DNA from: Mercurialis annua
Lineage: Eukaryota; Streptophyta; Magnoliopsida; Malpighiales; Euphorbiaceae
Length of the DNA stretch: 64,000 bases
NCBI RefSeq assembly: GCF_937616625.2
Contig: NC_065571.1
Coordinates: forward strand, 23,510,201-23,574,200
Reading direction: 5' to 3'
The position numbers and the translations under genes were made by a program. The notes under the pieces were generated by a model. It was not told where the DNA came from. It did no database searches and saw only the letters and a program-made list of their open reading frames with translations. Shown here one piece after another: positions 37,768 through 49,294 of the stretch (the first letter of the stretch is position 1; the number at the start of each line of letters is the position of its first letter).

Positions 37768-38616
37768 TTAATCATTTATACCTAAGGGTGCCTGATGTGG
37801 AACGCTAGATTTCCTAATAACTATTCCAGTGTGTCGACCCTTAACTCTTCTACTGGAGTTGCCTCCGCCTCTATGCACGGAGTAGGGGTTAGTCCTAATA
37901 CCAGAGGATCGACTAGTATAATCTGGATAGAACGCACGTCTGAAAAAGTAGGGTCGAACAGGATTGCCATCCCACTCGCGGTCAGCCTCGATCTTACGGG
38001 CCATCATAGTGAGCGTCCCAAAGTGCTCGTGAACATACTCATATAGCTCATCAAATTCGAGTCCCAAACCCCTAATTTATCTACGGTTAATCGTCCTATT
38101 ATCTTCATTAAGGTCTGGAACTCTTTCGTCCATGCTAAGAAAGTTAGAGGAATACAGTCCCACTGGTAGTATTCCTCTAGAAAAGGAGCGCATTTGCCTC
38201 CTAACCTGATTCAAAACCACTTGTGCCTGGCCATTTACTAGCCCTCCATCTTCTCTCAAATTGCGGTACCTCCGCACATTGGACCAAAAATGTTCACTTC
38301 GGTACTCCTCAACGTCTGACTCGTCTAACAATTCTTCTTCTTCTAAGTCCTCCTCTGGATTCTCCTCACTTTCTTCACTGTACTCCATTTCAAGCAAGTG
38401 AGTTCTACCTCTAACCCTAGAAGAACTACCAATTTCTGATACTGACATGAAACCATTCTGATATATCTCAGATGATCTCCCAATATCTATGTGGAATCCA
38501 TTCTGGTGGACTTCAGATGGTCCGTCTATTTCGTTGTGAAATCCATCTTGACAGATAGGAGGTGCTTCCTCCCGTTCCTCTGCTGCATGTGACTAAGCTC
38601 CGTTTTGCCCAGACAT
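37768..38616 (-). pseudogene. gag: Gag pseudogene of element 2
   Basis: A single frame from ATG at 38616 (MSGQNG, like MSGPSR in element 1) to the stop at 37768, spanning 849 nt, the same as element 1 gag. It is broken by TAG at 38595-38593 (codon 8) and TAA at 38079-38077; around the second stop the frame reads NRR-stop-IRGLGLEFDEL, where element 1 has RYVKGLGPEFEEL, so a Tyr codon probably became a stop. The N-terminal part holds three ~15-residue repeats of the QNGFHxxIGxSSE type, then an acidic stretch (EESEENPEEDLEEEE). The C-terminus is Arg/Gly-rich (HRGGG) with no zinc knuckle. Internal starts after each stop could give fragments, but a full capsid cannot be made without readthrough. 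Confidence 0.85.
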
Positions 38617-39126
38617 GCTAAAAAGAAACAGTTACAAACGCCAGCGACCATCTGAGCCCTCTTTTTCCTCGCTTAACTTCAATATCAACTTATAAGGTGC
38701 TATAAACATTTAAAATTCAATCAATCTGTATGTAATTTGCAAATACGTAAGCACTGAATACCCCTTGCACAAGTAATAAACACTTAGTTGCCTTAGCCGC
38801 TCATATTTGCAAACATTTAACCATTTTCTATCTCTTAGCATAAGCAACAAATACTTAGTTGCCTTAGTCATCCGTATAAAGAGATACTAGTCACTTGCTA
38901 GCTTAATAGTCCTGGTTCGCGCGCGTTATGCCATATACTACTAATGCACAGATCAAATGAATGCAGACAACTAAGGTCCGACTCTCTGCTGCAGTAGTTC
39001 CTAGGTTTACTTACTGACAGAGTATTCAAAGTCAAACAGACATTCAGACACAACTGGCAGTGGTAACTAGACCAACTGCTCTCAAACAAACATTGAAACA
39101 AACTTGCAGTGGTAACTGGACCAACT

Positions 39127-39138
39127 GCTCTGATACCA
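39127..39138 (-). other. Primer-binding site for tRNA-iMet, element 2
   Basis: TGGTATCAGAGC on the minus strand, four bases from the 5' LTR. Confidence 0.93.
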
Positions 39139-39142
39139 ACAT

Positions 39143-41450
39143 TGTCACAACCCAAAATATTGAGCCGCAACCGGCGCTAGGGAACGGGAGTGGTAGCTCC
39201 GGAACCCTTAGCAAGCCTTAAATCACTATTAATTTTTTGCAAATAATAAACAAATAACATAAAGCAACAGAAGCAAGTATACATAACATTTATACACAAA
39301 CATTTACACTAACTGTTCAAAAACCTCGCGGGCTCTAGTTACCGTACCCTATACGAACTGGCCTCACGGTACTATATCCATCAGTTAGTGTATCCAACAT
39401 ATCACCGGCATCTGGTGCCGTGCACAACATATAAAACAGGTAGACTACAAAAACATATAAACAGGACATCAAGTAATATGTACAATCAAAATGTACTACT
39501 GCCTAGGCTACGACTCTGTCATACGGGACCACTACTGCAGCATTCACAGAAGTCAGATACTAAACATACACAGCTGACTTCTGCACTTCAAAATTGGCCT
39601 CTAGCTAGGTCCACATACTAAGTACCTGAAAACATCAAAGGTGAGGGGTCAGTATTTGAGAAAATACTGAGTGAGTGTGCATTTACTAACGGTATTATCA
39701 TAAAAACATAGCATCGCATTTCAAGAAACAATAATATAAAACATAAAAACAAGTATTTGATCCGTACGAAACTAATATCCTAGCATGCGACACATCTCTT
39801 GAATAATCATATATCATTCAACCCAATCATAAATCTCAAGTTGTGAGTCCAACTCACTGGTGGGCCCAGCCCACTAGATACGGGGACTTCCAGACTACAC
39901 CGTAGCCGAGTTCACTCTCGTATCGAATTCATATCATATCATACATATCCAATCATTTCTCAAATGCAAACACACTAGACTGACTCAATACTGGTGATCA
40001 CACAGCCTATTGACACCCAATAGGTAGCTAGTTTCTTCGGATCGCATACTAGTTCTCGTAAATAAACTTAATAAAAACATATAGCATTTAATCAAATCAT
40101 ATAACATGCGATGCGTAAAAACAGTATACATATTTATATAAGATAACTTTATATATATAATACACGAAAGTAAAATGCAACTCACAGTGACCGCAATCCA
40201 ATCAATAATGTGGTCGACGAAATGATATGCCCTTGCTGTCCCACGTCTACTGACCTCTCTGCTCGCTGACACGTCTGATAAATAATTAACATTTAATGAT
40301 TAGACGATTATCTCGTATTCCTATACGTATAATACTTTTAAGTTTTAGGGTTTAGTTTCATTTCGATGAAGTTTCAAGGAGTTTTCAGGACAATGCGCAG
40401 GTGTTGTCTGCACAATGACACTGTTTAGTAAAACGACGATCTCTCCCAATTGATCCGTTCGATCGAGATGAAATTGGACAGAGGCGTTCCTAAGAGGCAA
40501 ATCTATAAACTGACCGTTGGGATTTTGAATCTGCCAAGTTTTGGGTAGTGTGCGAACGCACACAATGAGTGTGCGAACGCACACCCTAAAATTTAAGGAG
40601 TGTGCGAACGCACACCCGTGAAAGCCCCTGGAAAGTCGTTTTCTGGGGCTTTTCAACCATCCCGACGTGCTATACATTCAACTATACAAAACTCGCATCT
40701 CGGTTTTCATTAAAACGCTATAATAACTTCAAAAACGTCGAATTCAATCCTAAAACTCAATCTCACTAAAACAGCCATATATATTCGAATTTATCACCAA
40801 TTTTCGAGATATTTACCTTAAAACAAAGTTTAGGATCGATAGAGGATTCGATTCTGAAGAAATCGCCGCGAAAATCACTTGAATAGGACGTCGAACGGCG
40901 AAACGGCGGCGGAACGATCGTAATCGGCGATGGTTTCCAAATTTCTCTCGAACTCTCTTTTCCTTCTTCTGTTTCATATTTCTTTATACATATATTTTGG
41001 CAAATATACCACTTTGGTCCTTGTTTTTTTTATTCATTATCATTTATCTTTTAAACTTTTCTTTCGTACGATTTAATCTATAACTAAATCGATAAATCCT
41101 TTTATTATAACTTATACGTATTATTTATATCCAATAAATAATACGAAACTCAATATTACTATTTTCCCGTCGAATCTTACAAATTTCTATTTTCGACACG
41201 AAGTGGCTAAATTACCACTTTGGTCCCTGTACTTTATTTTGAACTTCTCTTAACATTTTTCCTTTTAATTCCAATTCTAACTTTAGAATTGAAATATAAC
41301 CTTAATTTCCGCCTAATTGTTTTTCCTAAAACCGACCTACTAAAATTTATTTATCTTAATTTTATCAAAATCTTTCCGATTTCGCCACTCTCACGAATCC
41401 AAACTGGACACGTGGTCCAATTAGATAATTAAACATTTTGGGGTATTACA
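39143..41450 (-). repeat. 5' LTR of element 2
   Basis: 2,308 bp, nearly identical to the 3' LTR, with palindromes at 40548-40615, the leader hairpin at 39650-39669 and a TATA motif at 40983-40997. The leader hairpin has GAGA rather than GGGA in its loop; the stem is intact. Confidence 0.93.
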
Positions 41451-41455
41451 CTAAT
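41451..41455. repeat. Target-site duplication CTAAT (right) of element 2
   Basis: Identical to 32257-32261. Both copies lie inside the inverted repeat of the host MITE. Confidence 0.92.
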
Positions 41456-41776
41456 GTCTTAAAAAATCCTGACCTTTCATCCCCTTTTCAATCCTACCCT
41501 GATATTGCAAATCAGTCAATTTTACCCTATTTTTTATTTTTTCATTTCAATTGTATCCTAAAGCATAAAATTGACCTTTTTTATATGGCAAAAAAATTCT
41601 CTAAATTGACCTTTTTTTGCATTAGATTAACTTTTTATATTAAATTGACCATTTTTGAAGAATTCTTTTGAACTTTTGTCAAATAATAAGGTCAATTTTA
41701 TACTTAAGGGTACAATTAAAATGAAAAAATGCAAAATGGGGTAAAAGGTCGGGGTTTTTTTAAGGCATTAAGCCTT

Positions 41777-43692
41777 TTAGCAATTAAAGTCAAACGTTTA
41801 GAAACGTTAAGAAACAAATCCAAGCGTTTCACCTTTTTAGCAATTTAAGCCAAAGGTATACAAACGATACAAAACAAATCAAAGCGTCTCACCTTTTTAG
41901 CAATTTAAGCCAAACGTTTACAAAGGTTTCGAAACAAATCCAAACCTTTCACCTTTTTAGCGATTTAAGCTAAACGTTTGAAAACGATACAAAAAATCCA
42001 AACGTTTCACCTTTTTAGCGATTCAAGCCAAACGTTACGAAAGATCCAAACTTTTCACCTTTTTAGCGATTTAAGCCAAACGTTTACAAACGTTACGATA
42101 CAAATCCAAATGTTTCATCTTTTTAGCGATTTAAGACAAACGTTTGCAAACGTTACGAAACAAATCCAAACGTTTCACCTTTTTAGCGATATAAGTCAAA
42201 CGTTTACAAACATAACGAAACAAAACCAAATGCTTAAAACGTTACGAAACAAATCCAAACGTTTCACATTTTTAGCAATTTAAGCCAAACATTTACAAAA
42301 GTTACGAAACAAAACGAAGCGTTTCACCTTTTTAGCAATTTAAGCCAAACGTTTCGAAACAAATCAAAACGTTTCCCTTTTTAGCAGTTTAAGCCAAACA
42401 TTTAGAAACGTTACGAAATAAATCCAAGCGTTTCACCTTTTTAGCAATTTAAGCCACACATTTACAAACGTTACGAAACAAATCCAAACATCTCACCTAT
42501 TTACCGATTTAAGCCAAATGTTTACAAACATTACGAAACAAATCCAAACGTTTCATCTTTTCAGCGATTTAAGCCAAACGTTTACAAAGGTTAAGAAACA
42601 AACTCAAATTTGTCACCTTTTTAGCAATTTATGCCAAACGTTTACAAACGTTACGAAACAAATCCAAGCGGTACACCTTTTTAGCAATTTAAGCAAAACG
42701 TATACAAACGTTACGAAATAAATCCAAGCGTTTCACCTTTTTAGAAATTTAAGCCAAACGTTACGAAACAAATCCAAATGTTTCACCTTTTTAGCGATTT
42801 AAGCCAAATGTTTACAAACGTAACGAAACAAATCCAGACGTTTCACCTTTTTAGCGATTAAAGCCAACCGTTCACAAACGTTACGAAACAAATCTAAACG
42901 TTTCATCTTTTTTGCGATTTAAGCCTAACGTTTAGAAACATTACAATACAAATCTAAACATTTCACCTTATTAGCAATTTAAGCTAAACGTTTACAAACG
43001 TTACGAAACAAAACCAAACGTTTAAAACGTTACAAAAAATTCCAAGCGTTTCAACTTTGTAGCAATTTAAGCCAAACGCTTACAAACATTACAAAACAAA
43101 TCCAAACGTTTCAACATTTTAGCGATTTAAGCCAAACATTTACAAACATTACGAAACAAGTTCAAACGTTTCACCTTTTTAGCGATTTAGGCCAAACGTT
43201 TATAAACGTTACGAAAAAAACCAAACGTTTAAAATGTTACGAAACAAATCCAAACGTTTCACATTTTTAATTATTTAAGCCAAACCTTTACAAACATTAC
43301 GAAACAAAATCAAGTGTTTCACCTTTTTAGCAATTTAAGCTAAACGTTTACAAACGCTACGAAACTAATCCAAACGTTTCATCTTTTTCGAATGTAAGCC
43401 AAACGTTTACAAATCCTAGCGTTTCACCTTTTTAGCAATTTAAGCCAAACATTTAAAAACACTAGGAAACAAATCCAAGTCTTTCACCTTTTTAGCAATT
43501 TATGTCAAACGTTTAAAAACGTTACGAAACAAATACAAGTGTTTCCCCTTTTTAGCAATTTAAGCCAAACGTTTACAAACGTTACGAAAAAATCCAAACG
43601 TTTCAGCTTTTTAGCGATTTAAGCCAAACGTTTACAAAGATTATGAAACAAATCTAAATGTTTCACCTTCTTAGCGATTTTAAGCCAAATGT
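41777..43692 (+). repeat. 60-bp satellite array, block 3, forward part
   Basis: About 32 monomers in the same polarity as blocks 1 and 2. No gene is seen; periodic 20-residue frames recur as in the other blocks. Confidence 0.93.
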
Positions 43693-44374
43693 TTTAAACG
43701 TTTGGTTTTATTTCATAACGTTTGTAAACGTTTGGCTTAAATCGCTAAAAAGGTGAAACGTTTGGTTTTGTTTCGTAACGTTTAGAAACGTTTGACTTAA
43801 ATCGCTAAAAAGGTGAGACGTTTTGTTTTGTTTCGTAACGTTTGTTAACATTTCGATTTCTTTCGTAACGTTTGTTTCGTAACGTTTTAAAAGTATTGTT
43901 TTGTTTCATAACGTTTGTAAATGATTGGCTTAAATTGCTAAAAAGGTGAAACATTTTGTTTTGTTTTGTCACGTTTGTAAACGTTTGGCTTAAATCGCTA
44001 AAAGGTGAAACGTTTGGATTTGTTTCATAACGTTTGTAAACCTTTGGGTTCAATCGCTAAAAAGGTGAAACGTTTGGAGTTGTTTTGTAGCGTTTGTAAA
44101 CGTTTAGCTTAAATCGCTAAAAATGTGAAACGTTTGGTTTTGTTCCGAAACGTTAGTAAACGTTTAACTTAAACTGCTAAAAAGGTGAAACACTTGGATT
44201 TGTTTCGTAATGTTTCTAAACGTTTGGCTTAAATTGCTATAAGGGTAAAACGCTTGGATTTGTTTGGTAACGTTTGTAACCGTTTTGCTTTGTTTCGTAA
44301 CGTTTTTAAACGTTTGGTTTTGTTTCGTAATGTTCTTAAATTTTTGGCTTAAATTGCTTAAAAGGTGAAACGCT
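43693..44374 (-). repeat. 60-bp satellite array, block 3, inverted part
   Basis: About 11 monomers in reverse orientation, reading GTTTGGCTTAAATCGC on the plus strand. The switch occurs within CCAAATGTTTTAAACGTTTGG near 43688-43708, around the self-complementary motif AAACGTTT. The array is cut at 44374 by the Ogre-like element. Confidence 0.93.
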
Positions 44375-44763
44375 TGTGTGAGTGGAGCGGGTTTCGGGGG
44401 CCGCTCGCACAAGGCTTATGGCTGACTTCTCGATCTGGAAATGGTTTGAAAAATGGAGTCGCCACCTAGTTCAACTAGGAAATGCCTTTTAACCGACTAG
44501 ATAGCCTTACTCGCCTCCGGTAAGACTATCGTGCATTGGACCAAAGACAAGGGTTTGTGGACCTCCCCGAGTCTCATGAGCTTGGCTTATCTGTTACCGG
44601 CTTTATTTTCTGGACATATTCGTTTTATATCTCATCTCCACAGTATATGCAATTCACATGATATGAAAGCTGTAAATAAACAATTATGAAAGCAATAATC
44701 ACGTTTGACGCGCATATGACTCGATATGGACTGGCATTATAGGCAAGTAGCAGGTACTCCTAA

Positions 44764-44768
44764 GCATA
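44764..44768. repeat. Target-site duplication of element 3 (left, GCATA)
   Basis: GCATA here and ACATA at 54108-54112 agree at four of five bases; the first base has probably mutated. Confidence 0.7.
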
Positions 44769-46971
44769 TGTCACGAGGCAAAATATTGAGCCGAGACCAG
44801 CGCTAGGGAATGGGAGTGGTAGCTCCGAAACCCGTAGCAAGCCTAAAACAGTTATAAATTTTTCGGAATTAAAAACATAATATCTTATATAAAACGTTTT
44901 CCGGAAACTCTTTTAGGTAATATATTTATTGATATTAAAATATCATACTAGAGTTTACATTAAAAATCACTTATTTGAAATCCATTCACAAATCTTCTAT
45001 TGACGCCTACTGACTACTGCAGCTCTAGGTACTCATACTTGTGCAAGTCCAACGACTTCTGGCACAACGAAGATGGTTTGTCTTATCCGACTCCGGCTAC
45101 CTGAAAACATCAGAGTGAGGGGTCAGTATTTGGGAAAATACTGAGTGAGTATGCAACTTATTATCGGTATTATAAAAATACACATCGCATACTCAAACAT
45201 ATATATTTATCTCAAATATAATAACGAAAATAACATAACATTCACAAATGACAGATCCGACAAAAACCCTAATCTTAACTCATAACTTATCTTATTTCGA
45301 ATATTCAAATCAAACTGATCCAAATGGTCCGACCCGGGAGTGTTCACACTCAACCACGTCAGTCGCGACCAATCTCTTAATTCCAAAGTATGAGTCCAAC
45401 TCACTAGTGGGTCCAACCCACTAGATACGGGGCTCATGTTACACTAACCGAGTTCACTTTCGTATCGAATTCGTGTCATATGTGCATCTCATAATCTCAA
45501 AGACAATCTAGACACGCTAGACTGACTCAAATACTGGTGATCACACAGCCTATTGACACCCAATAGGTAGTTGGTTTCTTCGGATCGCACACTAGATATT
45601 CATATTCAAAACAATGAATATAACAAGATTCATATAATCAAATTCACCGAACATAACATCTTATACGAGCAAATCATATAAATGCGATGTATTGATAATA
45701 ATATTCATAATGTATGAAAATAACTTTTATAATAATAATACACAAAAATAAATTGCCACTCATAGTGACCGCTATCCAAAACTGCATTATCGTCACCAGA
45801 TCGCGTAGGTTCCGTGCATCGTTTGACATCGTAGCTACTCCAGCTTGACGGCCTGGCAGCCTAACGATACATCCGTTTCCTATTCAAATCATATGTACGT
45901 TTAATTCATAAACGTAGACTTAGTCCTAAAATGTTTCAGAAACGGCGAAACCGCGACGGATCGAAGTCGATCGCCACATTTCCTTCGTCTCTCTTTGATG
46001 CTTCGTGAATCATCTGATTCCTTCATTTCTTATATATATAGGTTGGCTAATTAGCCACTTTAATCTTTCATTTCTTTAACTTAAACATTTTCTCTTTTAA
46101 ACTTTCAAATTTAATCAAACGGTTAAATTATCCTTTAACTCAATTACTTACGTACTCTCTCCGTCCCAATAGAGTTGTCCACTTTGAGAAATTTTTTTGT
46201 CCCAAAATACTTGTCCACTTTTAAAAAGTAACTAACTTTCACACTCAATTTTCCTATATTATCCCTATTTAAAATCCATTAATGAGTAAATTAAAAGTGG
46301 ACCCTATATTAAATAGGGGTATGACAACAAAAGTAAGGAACATTTTACAAAACTCATGAACAATAATTGCCTTTCTTATACTGTGTGATAAAGGCAAAGT
46401 GGACAACTCTATTGGGACAGAGGGAGTATTATTTATATCCATATAAATAATACTAACTAAAAATTATTATTTTCCATCAATAATCTTTTAATTACTATTC
46501 TCGAGATTTAATTAGCTAATTTACACTTTGGTCCTTGAACTTTTCAAAAGTTGCAATTTAGCCCAAACGCATCCGCGTCCAAATTTTAAAAGTCTCCGAT
46601 TGACCCGAAACTTTTACCACATATACTATAAAATATTTCGCGAACCTTGGCGAAATAATTCCTCTTTTTGGGACTTAACTGGTTAAATTACCACGTTAGT
46701 CCCTGAACTCTAGTTTGAGACTTTTCTTGACATTCTTCCTTTTAATTTAAATTCCAACATTAGAATTGGAATATGATATTAAATTCCGCATAACTACTTT
46801 CCCAAGACCGACCTACAAAAAACTTATTTACTTTAATTTCTTGGAAATTATTTCCGATATCGCCACCCTAGCAAATCAGAACTGGACACATGGTCCAATT
46901 AAATACTTAAATATTTTGGGGTATTGTGACACATGGTCCAATTAAATACTTACATATTTTGGGGCATTACA
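44769..46971 (-). repeat. 3' LTR of element 3, rearranged
   Basis: 2,203 bp. Compared with the right LTR it lacks the segment equivalent to about 52737-53388 (junction near 45931), which removes the palindrome cluster. It also carries a 272-bp MITE. A TATA motif remains at 46031-46040. The inner end contains a ~46-bp direct duplication (46885-46971) that is also present in the right LTR (~54017-54107), so it predates insertion. Confidence 0.88.
46155..46426. mobile_element. Stowaway-like MITE
   Basis: Terminal inverted repeats start CTCTCTCCGTCCCAATAGAG on the left and CTCCCTCTGTCCCAATAGAG read inward from the right, both continuing TTGTCCACTTTG. TA flanks both ends (46153-46154, 46427-46428). 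This is the classic Tc1/mariner-derived Stowaway signature. It is 272 bp with no coding capacity. Confidence 0.93.
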
Positions 46972-46984
46972 TTCTTTCCCCCTT
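46972..46984 (-). other. Polypurine tract of element 3
   Basis: AAGGGGGAAAGAA purine run on the minus strand, directly before the 3' LTR. Confidence 0.85.
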
Positions 46985-48991
46985 ATAAAAATTCGTCCTC
47001 GAAATTTCATATTCTTTTCTTACTTTAGTCCCCTTTACATCTAGAATTTTTCTTTATAGTAGGGATACCGTGTTCATCTTACAACACTGGTCAGTACATG
47101 GAATCGTCATTCCAATTTCTGTACTACTTAGATCACAACTTTAACTGTCATTGATGACCTTCATGTCATTATCTTCTTCTATTGTCGCGTCAGTCATATT
47201 CTTATGTCTCCTGATTCCTTTTCTTTAATTTCTTCTTGATCTTGTATACATAAATCATTCATTGGTTCCTTGTCCGATATTCAATACTATAAACTCTTAA
47301 ACTCGTAATTGAACTTTCAGTTCCTTACTGATGTTCAATGATAACTCGTTCTAATGATATTTTATCACTAAAGATGATAATCTTTATCATTCGACATCTT
47401 CCTTTTATGACGATACTCGTCGTATCCGTATGTACTTACTATTCTTCGTTCTTGATTCTTTAATTCTGTTCAATACGTCTAATCCTATCATCGTTCCTTG
47501 TTGAGTAATGTGAATACTCAATTAGCTCATGCTTCTCTACTTACGTAGTTCCTTTTGTATTAATGTTGCTGTCATCCGATCATTATTCATCGTAGTGCTA
47601 AGAACTTATTCCCTTATTCCCTTATCCGCTATCCTCTTTTGTCTCGTTACTTCTCTTCTCGTATGAAGATTCTTCCATTAGGTGAATCCTCACGACGTAT
47701 CCTTATAAGGTCTTTATTTACCTTCCTTGTAAAGCTTATTTACTTTTCCCCTTGTGTCAATATATCTCGTATGATTATTGACCTACTTCTTTTCCTTTAG
47801 CGTAAAGCGCTATTCTTGAAATTTCTTGTTCTTTCTTACTTTACATCAATCTATTTCATCAATCTGGTTTTCAATCAGATAGGATTTTCATATTGGTCGC
47901 TAACTTCTTATTTTAATAAGGCAGCGTGTGACCAATACTCAGGTAATCTTCCTGTGCTTATAAACCTTAAATGAGGATTTTAATCCTCTTCCAACTATAT
48001 ACTTACATCAGAATGTCCTCTGATAATATCGTTACTTGCTTCATGTTTAATCTTCAATTCATCATCCTTACTCATTTCCTTTGTCATCTTCTTGGCATTG
48101 ATCATCTTTTGACTTTCAAAAATGCTTTTAGCATTTATCGTCATAATCCAACTCTTTCTTATCTATTTCTTCCTTCCAATTCTCAATCTTAGTTGGCTCT
48201 TAGCTTCCAAATCATTTCCCTTTACTATCATGTAGCATTAAGCTTACTTCTCATTAATATCCATGATCTTGTTACTTCACTTGTTATTCGTACTTTTGTC
48301 TATATCGTAGATGTACTTCTTTGTAATTTTTCTTTGACTTCTTGTCCTTAGTCAACCAATAGGATGATAGTCAAATGCTATGATCCTATGGTATTCTTCT
48401 TACGTCCCTTATTCACGCTCTTATCGTGTTTCTTGATCATCTTCTATTGCATTCTTTGCTTTCCTCTTCATCGTATCTTATATATCGCTTATTACTTGCT
48501 TTTAATATTTACAACATCGATCATTAACAAAGGGTCGTGGCCTTCTTCACCTGAATTTCTCGATGTAGTACGTTCTCATTTGTATACGTATCATCTTATC
48601 GTATCTCTTATTTCTGATATTTCTTATTTCAGCACTGAATGTCGATCATCAATTAAACAATGGGTCGCAATTCCTTTTGCTTGAATTATCGACGTAGTGC
48701 GCTCTCGATTACTTACATATTGTACTATTGTACCTTTACTGATATCTTAATTGTCAGTGGATTCGATCCTACGTCTCTGTCCTCTTTATCCTTCTTTGTT
48801 TCTATGTGTCCGCGACTACATAGAGTTCCATTTCTCTAATCTCCTTGTCAACTCTCCACATGACTTTTCCCTTTTTCTTTTCCTCGATCATTCTTATCGA
48901 GTTCCTTGCGTCATACGCAGGTTATCCGTACTTTCCTTAATTCTGATTACTTTAACCGATTTCTTATTATCCATAATCTAGTTTTACATCC
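46985..48991 (-). other. Non-coding internal region of element 3, 3' part
   Basis: About 2 kb of T-rich plus-strand sequence. Short plus-strand frames at 47971-48981 are antisense, hydrophobic and repetitive in composition, with no recognisable domain. Confidence 0.6.
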
Positions 48992-49294
48992 TTACACTTT
49001 ATCATACACGTCATGTACCTTTTGCATTCCCTCGACCATACGCAGAAAGTCAGTGGAATATAGTCCCACTGGTAATATTCCTTGTGAAAAGGAGCGCATT
49101 TGCCTCCTAACTTGATTAAGAGCCACTTGTGCCTGACCATTGGCTATCTCGGCATCCTCCCTCGGATTGCGATATTTCCATACACTGGACCAAAAATGCT
49201 CACTCCGGTACTCCTCGACATCGGACTCGTCTTTTAACTCTTCTTCCCCGAAGTCCTCTTCCTGAGGATCTTCTTCTGGGAATATATCAAACAA
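48992..49294 (-). pseudogene. gag: Gag N-terminal fragment of element 3
   Basis: A ~100-residue frame whose body matches the N-terminal half of element 2 gag: an acidic run, then DESDVEEYRSEHFWS, NGQAQVALNQVRRQMRSF and GILPVGLYS. It breaks off just after the FLRM position; the capsid core (GLGxEFxEL) and the basic tail are missing, and the last ~14 residues have no counterpart. It lies ~2.3 kb from the PBS, whereas gag begins within ~0.5 kb of the PBS in elements 1 and 2. The conserved hairpin block, which follows gag in elements 1 and 2, here precedes the fragment. The fragment has therefore been moved or the region rearranged. Confidence 0.78.

Larger units (their letters stand above)
32262..41450 (-). 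mobile_element. Element 2: non-autonomous gypsy-like LTR retrotransposon, structurally complete
   Basis: 9,189 bp with two nearly identical LTRs of 2,307 and 2,308 bp, PBS for tRNA-iMet, polypurine tract, and a perfect 5-bp target duplication. The internal region carries only a gag pseudogene and no pol. It shares plan and short motifs with elements 1 and 3 but its LTR body differs, so it is a separate family of the same lineage. Confidence 0.92.
32250..41776. mobile_element. Long-TIR MITE, split by element 2
   Basis: Left stub 32250-32261 and main body 41456-41776, ~330 bp when rejoined. The two ends are long imperfect inverted repeats: AAGGCCTAATGTCTTAAAAA on the left against AAGGCTTAATGCCTTAAAAA read inward from the right, with similarity running ~120 bp (both arms contain CATTTTTTC-type and ATAAAATTGACC segments). 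It sits between copies of TTA (32247-32249 and 41777-41779); removing it restores the satellite sequence CTTTTTAGCAATT. TTA target duplication suggests PIF/Harbinger, but the terminal bases match imperfectly, so the family is tentative. No coding capacity. Confidence 0.7.

Noticed and set aside
8985..44380. Preference of insertions for the AACGTT motif
   Set aside because: Element 1 and the Ogre-like element both sit at or near AACGTT, but that motif covers a large part of each monomer, so two cases carry no weight.
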